64,000 nt of DNA from G963717155 sp963717155 (GTDB lineage: Bacteria > Actinomycetota > Thermoleophilia > Gaiellales > JALYLC01). The notes below the pieces were generated by a model. The model was not told where the DNA came from and ran no database searches. It saw only the letters and a program-made list of their open reading frames with translations. A program made the translations under genes and the position numbers. The stretch spans positions 3,038,001 through 3,102,000 of the forward strand of contig OY970326.1 in assembly GCA_963717155.1 (NCBI GenBank), in the 5' to 3' direction. Shown piece after piece: positions 35,617 to 43,435 of this stretch; position 1 is the first letter of the stretch, and the number at the start of each line of letters is the position of its first letter.

Positions 35617-36774
35617 CTACGTGCGCTTGCCGCGGGCGAGCACCGGCCAGACCTTCTCGACGACGCCGTTGCGCACGCCGACGAGCTCGTCGGAGAGGTT
35701 CACGGCGGTGCACACGTGGAAGGGGGTGAAGCGGAGCTTCTCGCCCAGCTCGACGCGGACGCCGTCGCCGAGCTGCACCATCCCGTGCTCCTCGGTGATG
35801 CGCATGACGGCCGCGTCGAGGTCGCGCGCCGCGGCCACGGCGCTGCTCTTCCCCACGTTGCCGCCGACGACGGCCTTGTCGCCGCTGAACGTCTTCGAGC
35901 CGGCGTCGACGGTGGCCCATCCGGAGCGCCGGGTACTGACGACCGTCGCCAGGATGAAGACGGCCACGTCCTGCTCGCGCGCCGCGCCGAACTCGACCTG
36001 CATGGCGTCGTTGAACACGTACGTCCCTGCACGGACCTCGGTGACGCCGGGCACCTCGGAGACACCGCGGCCGGTGATCGTCCCGCCGGCCGTGATCTCG
36101 CGGATCTCGATGCCGTCGGCACGCAGCCTGTCGGCCAGATCGACGAGGAGCTGGCCCTCCTCGTGTCCGGCCTCCTCGTTCGTCATCGCTGCGAGCCGCT
36201 CGGAGAACTTGCCGCGGTGGGTCGTGATGCCCTCGAGCTCGATGCCTGGGAGCGACGAGAGGAGCCGGGCGAACGCCCTGATCTCGGCGTAGTCGTCGAG
36301 ATCGATGCCGCAGCGGTTGAGCCCCGAGTCGATCTCGATCTGCGTCTGGAGCGTGACGTCCTCGGCAACGGCGGCGTCACTCAGGCCGCGCGCTGCGAGC
36401 TCGCTGTCGACGTTCACGGTCACCTTCGCGGAGTGCGCCATCCGCGCCAGCCGTGCCCACTTGTCCTGCCCGACGGTCGGATATGCGAGGACCACGTCGC
36501 GACAGCCGCCGTCGACGAACACCTCGGCCTCGGACGGCTTCGCAGCCGCGATCCCGCAGGCACCCGCCGCCTCGGCCATGAGTGCGATCTCGGGGATCTT
36601 GTGGGTCTTGATGTGCGGCCGGAACCGCTTGCCGGATCTCGTGACCAGGGCCTGCCAGGTCTCGATGTTGCGCTCGACCACGTCGAGGTCGACCACGAGC
36701 GACGGCGTCGGCACGTCGTCGAGGCGCTGTCCCGGACGCACCCCCGTGCGGCTTCCCGATTCGAGCTGGGCCAT
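35617..36774 (-). CDS. D-threonine aldolase / D-serine dehydratase-like PLP enzyme
   Basis: 385 residues. Fold-type III PLP enzyme: DDVPTPSLVVDLDVVERNIE, the Schiff-base Lys in FRPHIKTHKIPEIA (near residue 59), VQIEIDSGLNRCGID, and a C-terminal domain that holds the metal site in D-threonine aldolases and D-serine dehydratases (LGDGVRVELGEKLRFTPFHV with CTAVNLSDELVGVR). His and Cys in PFHVCTAVN fit the usual metal ligands. It would cleave or dehydrate a D-beta-hydroxy amino acid. A second homologue is encoded at 38763. Substrate is inferred. Confidence 0.87.
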   Translation of the reverse strand: MAQLESGSRTGVRPGQRLDDVPTPSLVVDLDVVERNIETWQALVTRSGKRFRPHIKTHKIPEIALMAEAAGACGIAAAKPSEAEVFVDGGCRDVVLAYPTVGQDKWARLARMAHSAKVTVNVDSELAARGLSDAAVAEDVTLQTQIEIDSGLNRCGIDLDDYAEIRAFARLLSSLPGIELEGITTHRGKFSERLAAMTNEEAGHEEGQLLVDLADRLRADGIEIREITAGGTITGRGVSEVPGVTEVRAGTYVFNDAMQVEFGAAREQDVAVFILATVVSTRRSGWATVDAGSKTFSGDKAVVGGNVGKSSAVAAARDLDAAVMRITEEHGMVQLGDGVRVELGEKLRFTPFHVCTAVNLSDELVGVRNGVVEKVWPVLARGKRT

Positions 36775-36786
36775 CGCCGACTCCTC

Positions 36787-37662
36787 TCAGGCGTACAGGG
36801 CGAGTCCCTCGCCGTCGACGTCGTGGGCTGTGAGCTGACCGAGCTGGTCCTCGGTCACGTAGATGCGGTTCTCGCCGTTCAGGCCGAACGCCACGTTCGT
36901 CGGCGCGTTGCCCAGGAGCTGGATCCTGCGCTCCGCGCTTCCGTCCGGACGCAGGACCGTGACGTCACCCTGGCCGAACACGGCCACGAACAGCCTCCCG
37001 TCCGCGCTGAATGCCATGCCGTCGGGGCCGCGCGCGCCATCGCCCCCATCCCAGCCGTCCCAGTGCACGTTGCCGAAGTGCTCTCGCTTGCCCGTCACGC
37101 GACCTCCGTCTGAGCGGTAGCGATGGACATCGCCCGTGATCGTCTCCGACACGTAGAGGTCGCCGCGCGCGTCGAACGCGATCCCGTTCGCGAACTGCAG
37201 GCCGCTGTCGAGGATCGTCGCCTCGCCCGTCCGCGGGTCGTAGCGGATCACCTTGCCGTCAGACGCGACCCGCATGAAGCCCGGCTTGGGCGCATCGCCG
37301 TTCAGGAAGTCGCTGATGAGCGCACCCGAGTCGGTGATGTAGAGAGCCCCATCCGGACCGACGCAGAGGTCGTTCGGCCACAGGAGAGGGGTGTCGCCGA
37401 CGTGGGTGAGCACCGTCTCCTTGCCACCGTCGAGCGTGACCGTGACGATCGACGGCGTCAGCGTCTCCGCGCACCAGATCGTGCCATCCGCAGAGCGTGC
37501 GAGTCCGTTGGGACGGCCCGTGTAGACGATCTCCCGCCGCGTGCCGTTCGCGAGCACCTGCGCGACCGTACCGCGCGCGAGTGCGAGCTCGGTCACGAGC
37601 CATGTCCCGTCTTCGAGCGCCAGCGGGCCCTCGGGCGCGCCGAGATCATCACACACGATCAC
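36787..37662 (-). CDS. SMP-30/gluconolactonase family protein
   Basis: 291 residues from a GTG with GAGGAC upstream. Six-bladed beta-propeller with the metal-site residues: APEGPLALEDGTWLVTE (Glu), TGRPNGLARSADGTIWCAET (Asn), LLWPNDLCVGPDGALYITDSG (Asn, Asp) and FANGIAFDARGDLYVSET. The family hydrolyses sugar lactones such as glucono- or galactonolactone using Ca2+ or Zn2+. In the operon it would open the lactone made by one of the dehydrogenases, the usual order in oxidative sugar routes. No signal peptide, so cytoplasmic. Confidence 0.88.
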   Translation of the reverse strand: MIVCDDLGAPEGPLALEDGTWLVTELALARGTVAQVLANGTRREIVYTGRPNGLARSADGTIWCAETLTPSIVTVTLDGGKETVLTHVGDTPLLWPNDLCVGPDGALYITDSGALISDFLNGDAPKPGFMRVASDGKVIRYDPRTGEATILDSGLQFANGIAFDARGDLYVSETITGDVHRYRSDGGRVTGKREHFGNVHWDGWDGGDGARGPDGMAFSADGRLFVAVFGQGDVTVLRPDGSAERRIQLLGNAPTNVAFGLNGENRIYVTEDQLGQLTAHDVDGEGLALYA

Positions 37663-37686
37663 GTGTCCTCCTTGGGGTCGGTCATC

Positions 37687-38706
37687 TCAGGCGCCGCCGA
37701 TCCGGGCTCCTGCGAGCTCGCCTGCGAGCTCGAGCGCCAGATCCTCCTGGCCGGTCACGGCGCCACGCCGCCCGAGGCCGACGAGCACCTCGCGAGGGTC
37801 GACGCCGAATCGCTCGGCTGCCCGCCCTGCGGGCAGGAGCAGGCTCGACGGTACGCCGGCGTAGCCCAGCGTCGCGGTGAGGCGGTCGATCACGGGCGCA
37901 CCGATCGGGCGGACGACGCGGTCCGCGAGATCCTGCAGGGCGAACAGGTCGAGTCCCGCGTCGATGCCTACGCGGTCGAGCACTGCCGCCAGCACCTCGG
38001 TGCGTGCGTTTCCGGCACCGGCGCCGAGCCCCACGAGGCAGCCGTCGGCCAGCGTCGCGCCTTCCTCGATGCCCGCAAGCGTGTTGGCCACGGCGAAGGA
38101 CAGGTTGTCGTGTGCGTGCACGCCGAGCGCGACCTGCGGCCCGAGGCGCTCGCGCATCGCCGAGATCCGCGCCCTGACGTCGTCGGGCAGGAGCGCGCCT
38201 GCGCTGTCCATCACGTACACGCCCTGGGCTCCCGCGGAGGCCATGATCGCCGCCTGCTCGGCGAGAGCCGCCGGGCTCGAGAGGTGGGGCATCATCAGAT
38301 CGCCGTGCACCTCGAGGTCGAGATCTCGCGCGAGTGCGATGTGCTGCACTGACACGTCGGCCTCGGTGCAGTGCGTCGCGATGCGGACGAGGCGGGCACC
38401 GAGCCCGACGGCGCGCCGCAGGTGGTCCTTCGTCCCGATACCCGGCACGAGCGTGACGGCCAGGCGCGCCCGCGAGACCACGGATGCGGCAGCGCTGATC
38501 AGCTCCTCGTCGCTGTGCAGCGCTCGCCCGAGCTGCAGGGACGAGCCGCCCAGCCCGTCTCCATGTCCGACGCCGATCGCGTACACGCCGGCCGCGTCGA
38601 GGCCGGCGGCGATCGTCCTGACCTGCTCCGGCGTGAAGCGGTGGCGGATCGCGTGAGAGCCATCGCGGAGCGTCGCGTCGAGGATCCGAACCTGACGCGG
38701 CGTCAT
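37687..38706 (-). CDS. 4-hydroxy-2-oxovalerate aldolase (DmpG)-like enzyme
   Basis: 339 residues, first gene of the ten-gene unit. HMGL-type barrel: VRILDATLRDGSHAIRHRFT holds the Asp metal ligand and catalytic Arg, GVGHGDGLGGSS is DmpG-like, and ALGVHAHDNLSFAVANTLAG contains the HxH metal ligands. DmpG normally works with an acetaldehyde dehydrogenase (DmpF/MhpF) through a tunnel; no such gene is in the window, so this enzyme works alone or with another dehydrogenase. It would release pyruvate and an aldehyde from a 4-hydroxy-2-oxo acid. The operon therefore has two different pyruvate aldolases. Confidence 0.87.
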   Translation of the reverse strand: MTPRQVRILDATLRDGSHAIRHRFTPEQVRTIAAGLDAAGVYAIGVGHGDGLGGSSLQLGRALHSDEELISAAASVVSRARLAVTLVPGIGTKDHLRRAVGLGARLVRIATHCTEADVSVQHIALARDLDLEVHGDLMMPHLSSPAALAEQAAIMASAGAQGVYVMDSAGALLPDDVRARISAMRERLGPQVALGVHAHDNLSFAVANTLAGIEEGATLADGCLVGLGAGAGNARTEVLAAVLDRVGIDAGLDLFALQDLADRVVRPIGAPVIDRLTATLGYAGVPSSLLLPAGRAAERFGVDPREVLVGLGRRGAVTGQEDLALELAGELAGARIGGA

Positions 38707-38762
38707 GCGGGCATGAAGTCGACGATCCCGAAGTGCATACGACCGGATGCTACGGTCTCGCG

Positions 38763-39905
38763 GTGGCCGCGAGGGCGATCACCCATCCGGCCGATGTCGA
38801 GCGGGTGCTGGACAGCTATCGCACTCGCATCGGGAGGGCCGAAGGCGAGCTTGCGACCCCATCCCTCGTGCTCGACCGACAGGCCCTCGGGCGCAACATC
38901 GCCGAGCTCGAGCGGCGGCTCGCGGGAAGCGCGCGGCTGCGACCGCATGCGAAGACGCACAAGTCGCCGGAGATCGCCCGGCTCCAGCTCGACGCAGGAG
39001 CGATCGGAATCACGGTCGCGACGGCGTGGGAGGCACTCGCCCTCGCGCGAGCCGGCATCGACGACCTGCTGGTGGCGAACGAGATCTGGGGGAGCGAGCG
39101 CCAGTCGGCGCTGGTCGAAGCTGCGATGCACACAGCCGTGACAGTTGCCGTCGACGACGGCGAGAACGCGGGGCAGCTCTCGCGTGCCGCTCGTGCGGGC
39201 GGTGTCGAGCTCGGCGTCCTGATCGACGTCGATGTCGGGCTGGGGCGCTGCGGCGTGCGACGCGCGGGCGATGCCGCTGCGCTCGCGATCGCCGTCGAGC
39301 GCCTTCCGGGCCTTCGCCTCCGCGGCGTGCAGGGGTACGAGGGCCGGGTCGCGCTCGACCCCGATCGCGAGCGACGCGCGAGGGGCGCCGAGGCCGCAGC
39401 CGAGCGCCGGTCGGCGGCGGTCCGCGCGATCGAGGAGGCAGGGCTCGCGGTCGAGGTCGTCTCCGGCGGCGGAACCGGAACCTGGGACATGACAGGGCGT
39501 GCGCGGCACGTGACGGAGCTGCAGGCAGGGTCGTACGTGTTCATGGACACGCTGCACCTCGCGGTGGTGCCCGACCTCGAGGTGAGCCTCGTCGTGCTCG
39601 CAACCGTGATCAGTCGCAGCGGCTCGACGGTGGTGCTCGACTGCGGTCGCAAGGCGCTCGGTCGTGCCGAGCCCGTCGCGCCACGGGTCGAGGGGTTGCC
39701 GGGCGAGTTTCGCATGCTCTCCGAGGAGCATCTCGTGATCGAGAGCGCCGGAGAGGCACCGCTGGGATCGACGGTGCGGGTCGTCACGACCTACGCCCCG
39801 TCTGCCGTCACGATGCACGAGGTGTTCCACGTGGTCGAGGACGGCGTCGTCGTCGGCATCTGGCCCGTGCTGGTGCGGGGCGCAGGACGCGAGGGTGCGC
39901 GCTGA
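38763..39905 (+). CDS. second D-threonine aldolase-like PLP enzyme
   Basis: About 380 residues from the GTG at 38763; a GTG at 38733 would add ten residues that look non-coding. A TACGGT box (38751-38756) just before 38763 would give a leaderless message. Fold-type III PLP features: LATPSLVLDRQALGRNIAEL, Schiff-base Lys in LRPHAKTHKSPEIARLQ (near residue 62), IDVDVGLGRCGVR, and VVSGGGTGTWDMTG near residue 240. C-terminal MHEVFHVVEDGVVVGIWPVL contains likely metal ligands. It is divergent from the ten-gene operon and only distantly similar to its member at 35617, so it may act on the mirror or a related substrate. Confidence 0.83.
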   Translation: MAARAITHPADVERVLDSYRTRIGRAEGELATPSLVLDRQALGRNIAELERRLAGSARLRPHAKTHKSPEIARLQLDAGAIGITVATAWEALALARAGIDDLLVANEIWGSERQSALVEAAMHTAVTVAVDDGENAGQLSRAARAGGVELGVLIDVDVGLGRCGVRRAGDAAALAIAVERLPGLRLRGVQGYEGRVALDPDRERRARGAEAAAERRSAAVRAIEEAGLAVEVVSGGGTGTWDMTGRARHVTELQAGSYVFMDTLHLAVVPDLEVSLVVLATVISRSGSTVVLDCGRKALGRAEPVAPRVEGLPGEFRMLSEEHLVIESAGEAPLGSTVRVVTTYAPSAVTMHEVFHVVEDGVVVGIWPVLVRGAGREGAR

Positions 39906-39933
39906 ACGACGGCAGCGCGTGGTCGTCGTTATC

Positions 39934-39966
39934 GTTGTATGATCATTGAGTGGTTGATGATATAGT
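39934..39966 (+). promoter_or_regulatory. leaderless promoter with repeated GTTG(T)ATGAT element before marR
   Basis: An AT-rich patch upstream of the MarR gene contains GTTGTATGAT (39934-39943), GTTGATGAT (39953-39961) and the palindrome ATGATCAT (39939-39946). TATAGT (39961-39966) lies seven bases before the ATG at 39974, so transcription would start at or next to that ATG. The repeats overlap the promoter and are a natural site for autorepression by the MarR protein. Inference from pattern. Confidence 0.5.
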
Positions 39967-39973
39967 GACGGTC

Positions 39974-40408
39974 ATGAACCCATCGATCGACACATCCCTG
40001 TCCACGGTGCTCGACCTCGCCCGCGCCCGAACCGTGGTGCTGCGCGACGTCGACGCCGCAATCGGCGTCCATCACGGCATCGGCCTCAGCGACCTCGCAC
40101 TGCTGCTCGAGCTGAGAGAGGCGCCCCAGCACCGGATGCGCCGGGTCGACCTGGCCGGGCGCCTCGGCGTCACGACCTCGGGCGTGGCCCGCCAGCTCGC
40201 CCCGCTCGAGCGGATCGGCGTGGTCGGGCGCGAGACGAGCCCGGGCGACGCCCGGCTCACCCTCGTCGTGCTGACCGAGGCCGGGGACCGCGTCGCCGGG
40301 GAGGCCCTGCCGACCGCCGAGGAGGCAGCCGCGAGCGCGCTCGGCAAGCTGTGGTCGAGCGAGGACGGCGCCCGGCTCGGCGCGTTGCTCACGGCGGCCC
40401 GGGCTTAG
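39974..40408 (+). CDS. MarR family transcriptional regulator
   Basis: 144 residues from the ATG at 39974; a GTG at 39950 would include the promoter sequence and is less likely. Winged helix-turn-helix with LALLLELREAPQHRMRRVDL, recognition helix GVTTSGVARQLAPLERIGVV and wing ETSPGDARLTLVVLTEAGDR. Such repressors respond to phenolic or other small ligands. It may control the divergent or adjacent catabolic genes, or itself through the upstream repeats. Its last 20 bases overlap the convergent YihY gene. Confidence 0.87.
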   Translation: MNPSIDTSLSTVLDLARARTVVLRDVDAAIGVHHGIGLSDLALLLELREAPQHRMRRVDLAGRLGVTTSGVARQLAPLERIGVVGRETSPGDARLTLVVLTEAGDRVAGEALPTAEEAAASALGKLWSSEDGARLGALLTAARA

Positions 40409-41285
40409 CCTCCAGGCGCTGTCGCTTGCGCCTCCAGAGGGCGGCATCGAAGAACATCGACGCCACGAACAGGCGCGCGATGACGTAGAGCCAGAGCAGC
40501 AGCGTGCCGGCGATGCCGAGCGAGCCATAGAGGTCGCCCGAGGTCGCGAGCCGGTGGGCGAAGTAGTAGATCGTCACCAGGTACAACGCCTGGAGCCCGA
40601 CGACCATGAGCACGGCTCCGGGCACCAGCGCCATGATCGGCGCGTCGCCGTGCGGGAGCAGGAGGTCGATACCGATCCAGAGCACGCACGCGAGCAGCGC
40701 GACCGCGACGGTGACGCCGACGCCACCAGGGCCGTCGGTACGGTTCCGCAGCGCCGATGCCGCCGCACTGCCCGAGAGCTGGACGACGAGGGCCGCGCTG
40801 ATGATCACTCCGTCTCGCAGCAGGTGCGGCCGGCGTTCGAACGGCAGGTCCCACGCGATGACGCACGCGATCCGGAGCGCTCGCACGAGGCTGACGCCGA
40901 AGTACACCGTCAACACGAGTCCGCTCGCGAGCAACAGCGCGGTCCCCCTCGACGACTGATCGACGGCGCCGGCCACGCTGCTGCCGACGACCCCACCGAG
41001 GCCGAGGCGACGGGCTACGACGTCCGGCGACTCGTGCGCGGCGTCGCGGACGAGGCCGAGCACGCCCGTCGCGAGCAGCGCGGTGGGAAGCAGCCACAGA
41101 AAGGCCCGGAACGCGACCCCGCCGGCAAGCAGGCCGCCTGCGCGCAGGCGATCGAGCTCGATCGCCTCGAGCGCCGCGCCGAACACGGAGTCCGAGTCGC
41201 GCCGCTCCTGCACCCGCGCGACGAGGGCCGAGCCGCGATCCCGCTCCTTCTCCCAGCGCTCTCTCGCCTGCCGGATTCCGGGCAT
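40389..41285 (-). CDS. YihY/BrkB family inner membrane protein
   Basis: 298 residues with about six membrane segments. RAGGLLAGGVAFRAFLWLLP is the start of the YihY/virulence factor BrkB domain, and YGSLGIAGTLLLWLYVIARL with FVASMFFDAALW its end. These proteins were once called ribonuclease BN in error; they are polytopic membrane proteins of uncertain role. The gene lies alone, convergent with marR. The region of about 350 bases upstream shows no confident gene. Confidence 0.88.
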   Translation of the reverse strand: MPGIRQARERWEKERDRGSALVARVQERRDSDSVFGAALEAIELDRLRAGGLLAGGVAFRAFLWLLPTALLATGVLGLVRDAAHESPDVVARRLGLGGVVGSSVAGAVDQSSRGTALLLASGLVLTVYFGVSLVRALRIACVIAWDLPFERRPHLLRDGVIISAALVVQLSGSAAASALRNRTDGPGGVGVTVAVALLACVLWIGIDLLLPHGDAPIMALVPGAVLMVVGLQALYLVTIYYFAHRLATSGDLYGSLGIAGTLLLWLYVIARLFVASMFFDAALWRRKRQRLEAKPGPP

Positions 41286-41634
41286 CAGAACGCGAGCTCG
41301 CTCTCGCGCGCGACCCGTCCGACCGAGCTCGCCGAGGACGCTGACACTCCGGTTCCTCCGTATCTGGGCGCCCCTGCGGCCACCACCCTACCGGCCGGCA
41401 CCCGGCGCCGGCGCGATCGAAGTCTGCATGACGGTGCCGCCGTACAGCGCGAGCTCCGGCAGCACCTCGCCTCGGGCGCCGCGAAGCGCAATACGGCTCA
41501 CCGGCACGTCGGCCCGGGCCCACGCCGGCCCTCCTCCGGTATGCCTGCACCCCGCGGGCCTCCGCACCGGGCTAGGGCGCTCACCCGATCGATGTGATGA
41601 CAGGACGCTTCGGGATCGGCAGACTAGGGAGGCT
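41286..41634. other. gap of about 350 bases without a supported gene
   Basis: Frames on both strands are open in places but show no family I recognise. On the minus strand a stretch reading ADVPVSRIALRGARGEVLPE and then LALYGGTVMQTSI looks protein-like and could be the tail of a decayed gene, but there is no start or recognised domain. The YihY promoter should lie here. No RNA gene or strong hairpin was recognised. Confidence 0.4.
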
Positions 41635-41811
41635 GTGGGTTCGCCCATCCAGATCCGCCTGTTCGAGCTGGGAGCGGCGCGCCGAGCGTACCTGAACCTG
41701 GTCGACGACAGCGTCCAGAGCCGGCGCGTCGCGGTCACGCTGCTGTACCTCGCGGACAGGGGCGACATGCCCGCCGCGCGCGAGCCTGCGCTTGCCCCGT
41801 GGCCCCGCTAA
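41635..41811 (+). CDS. small hypothetical protein before a lone receiver
   Basis: 58 residues from a GTG with GGGAGG very close upstream (spacing shorter than ideal). The sequence SPIQIRLFELGAARRAYLNL and VAVTLLYLADRGDMPA looks protein-like, but I recognise no family. It ends three bases before the receiver gene. It could also be a remnant of a longer gene. Low confidence. Confidence 0.3.
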   Translation: MGSPIQIRLFELGAARRAYLNLVDDSVQSRRVAVTLLYLADRGDMPAAREPALAPWPR

Positions 41812-41814
41812 GCG

Positions 41815-42267
41815 ATGCAGCAGCACGCGGGCCTCGCAGTCGACGACCCAGGTGGCACGAAGCGCTGCGGGGTCCTCGCGGTCGATGATCACGAAGCGTT
41901 CAGGAGCATCGTTCGCACCGTCGTGGACGCCTCGACGCAGTTCGAGCTCGTGGGAGAGGCGGCGTCGGGGGAAGAGGCGATCGAGCGCGCCGTCGAGCTT
42001 GGGCCCGACCTCATCCTGATGGATGTGCGGATGCCCGGCATCGGCGGCGTGGAGGCGGCGCGGAAGCTCCGCGCCCTGCTTCCGTCGGCGGTCATCGTGT
42101 TGATCTCGGTCGACGGCGCGGGCGCGATGAATGCGGCCCCGAGCACCTGCGGGGCCGACGCGATCATGTCGAAGCACGTGCTCACCCCGATGGCGCTCGC
42201 GACGCTGTGGCGCCGGCATGGAAGCCGTCGCCAGCGGGATCTCGACCACACGACCGAAGACCCGTGA
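41815..42267 (+). CDS. stand-alone response-regulator receiver domain
   Basis: 150 residues. The receiver keeps its phosphorylation site: acidic pair in GVLAVDDHEAFR, Asp in LILMDVRMPGIGGVE (near residue 69) and Lys in IMSKHVLTP. There is no DNA-binding domain; after the receiver only a short charged tail remains (HGSRRQRDLDHTTEDP). The stop overlaps, as GTGA, a fragment of a histidine kinase, so this may be the surviving half of a decayed two-component system, or a genuine single-domain regulator. Confidence 0.75.
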   Translation: MQQHAGLAVDDPGGTKRCGVLAVDDHEAFRSIVRTVVDASTQFELVGEAASGEEAIERAVELGPDLILMDVRMPGIGGVEAARKLRALLPSAVIVLISVDGAGAMNAAPSTCGADAIMSKHVLTPMALATLWRRHGSRRQRDLDHTTEDP

Positions 42268-42461
42268 TACGACGCCTCGAAGTCCCACCGGCCACCGCCG
42301 CACCGCCGCCGGGAGCCGGGCTCACCAACATGCGAGATCGCGTCGGAGCGTGTGGCGGGACGCTCGAGATCGAGTCCGTGCCGGGAGGCGGCACGCGGAT
42401 CCGTGCCTGGGTCCCGAGCGTCAGGCCTGAGCTCGCCGGCGCGCCACGAGCAAGCCGATGA
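42264..42461 (+). pseudogene. C-terminal remnant of a histidine kinase
   Basis: 65 codons starting from a GTG that overlaps the receiver stop. Only the end of a HATPase domain is present: AGLTNMRDRVGACGGTLEIE followed by SVPGGGTRIRAWVP, which is the last glycine box and strand of a NarX-type (HisKA_3) kinase. The N box, the dimerisation helix and the sensor are missing, and the sequence before it (VPPATAAPPPG) is unlike a kinase. Best read as a deletion relic. Its last bases overlap the convergent LapA-like gene. Confidence 0.7.
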
Positions 42462-42654
42462 CGACCCCGGCTCCCACGGCGAGCGCGAGGGCCCAGATGA
42501 GCGGAAGGCGAGTGCTGAAGAAGACGAAGTGGACGCTCACCGACTCGCGGTTGAGCAGGAGGAACAGCACCGCCCACACCGCGACGGCGACCGCCAGGAT
42601 GAGGGTTCCACGTCCCTTGCGATTCGGCCCTCTGCGAGCGGGCTGTGCTGCCAT
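42421..42654 (-). CDS. LapA-domain (DUF1049) small membrane protein
   Basis: 77 residues with two membrane helices (TLILAVAVAVWAVLFLLLNR and LIWALALAVGAGVVIGLLVA) and the motif NRESVSVHFVFFSTRLPL between them, which is typical of LapA/YciS proteins. In Proteobacteria LapA helps control LPS assembly; in Actinomycetota its role is unknown. It is divergent from the PLDc_N/SHOCT gene. Confidence 0.8.
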   Translation of the reverse strand: MAAQPARRGPNRKGRGTLILAVAVAVWAVLFLLLNRESVSVHFVFFSTRLPLIWALALAVGAGVVIGLLVARRRAQA

Positions 42655-42752
42655 CGCTCGATCCTACCGGAGCGGTACGCGCAACAACGAGGATGGATGC
42701 GCCTCCGCAACCGCACCACTCGAACCGTCGACCCACACACAAGGGAGCATTC

Positions 42753-43127
42753 GTGGATCACAACTTCTGGGACGTGTTCTTCCTGCTGCTCATCTTCATC
42801 CCCCTGCTGCTGATCTGGACGTTCTCGATTCTCGACATCTTCCGACGCGATGACCTCGGCGGACTCGCGAAGGCGATCTGGCTCGTGGTCGTGATCTTCA
42901 TCCCGGTGGTCGGGACGTTCATCTATCTCATGTTCCGCCGTCCGGGCGCGACCAAGGAGGAGCGTCAGGCGATCGACGAGTCGAACCGGCAGTTCGCGCA
43001 GAGCTACGCCGCGACGAGCTCGGCCGACCAGCTTCGCACGCTCTCCGAGCTGCACGATGCCGGGAAGCTGACCGACGACGAGTTCTCGAAGGAGAAGGCG
43101 CGCGTCATCCAGGGCTCGCCGGCGTGA
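42753..43127 (+). CDS. PLDc_N/SHOCT membrane protein
   Basis: 124 residues from a GTG with AAGGGA upstream. Two membrane helices (FFLLLIFIPLLLIWTFSILD and AIWLVVVIFIPVVGTFIYLM) form the PLDc_N-type N-terminus, and residues 95-120 are a SHOCT helix pair (LRTLSELHDAGKLTDDEFSK). This architecture is widespread in Actinomycetota with no known enzymatic role. It is the first of three SHOCT-tailed proteins in this window. Confidence 0.85.
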   Translation: MDHNFWDVFFLLLIFIPLLLIWTFSILDIFRRDDLGGLAKAIWLVVVIFIPVVGTFIYLMFRRPGATKEERQAIDESNRQFAQSYAATSSADQLRTLSELHDAGKLTDDEFSKEKARVIQGSPA

Positions 43128-43241
43128 CGGCCGACCCGGGGGTGTTCGGTGGAGGCACCGCGAAGAACAGGTGAAGCCCGAGCCGATGGGATAGGAATCA
43201 CCGCGAGCGTATGGCGGCATGTCGACGCATCGATGACCTGC

Positions 43242-43388
43242 ACGCCCCGTGATCGGGTTCACGCCGCCATCTGCGAGCGTGGCGCCCATCACGGCGAGAT
43301 CGGTTGCGGTCACGCGGAGGCAGCTCTGGCGTGTGTACAGCTCGAGCGCCTCCATCAGGTCGCAGTAGATGCGGTCGCGCGCGCGAAG
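43242..43388 (-). pseudogene. glutaminase (GlsA) internal fragment
   Basis: The minus strand reads MEALELYTRQSCLRVTATDL and continues AVMGATLADGGVNPITGR, matching the glutaminase block that precedes the C-terminal third of GlsA (typical form LDLYFRQCSLLVTARDLA). About 49 codons are kept of some 310; neither end of the gene is present, and the flanks read as unrelated sequence. A glutaminase gene therefore existed here and was mostly deleted. It fills most of the 308-base gap between the PLDc_N/SHOCT gene and the histidine kinase gene. Confidence 0.75.
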
Positions 43389-43435
43389 CACGGACCCGCT
43401 CGATGCCGCGGGGTGCACCGCTCGCGACGCGCTCC

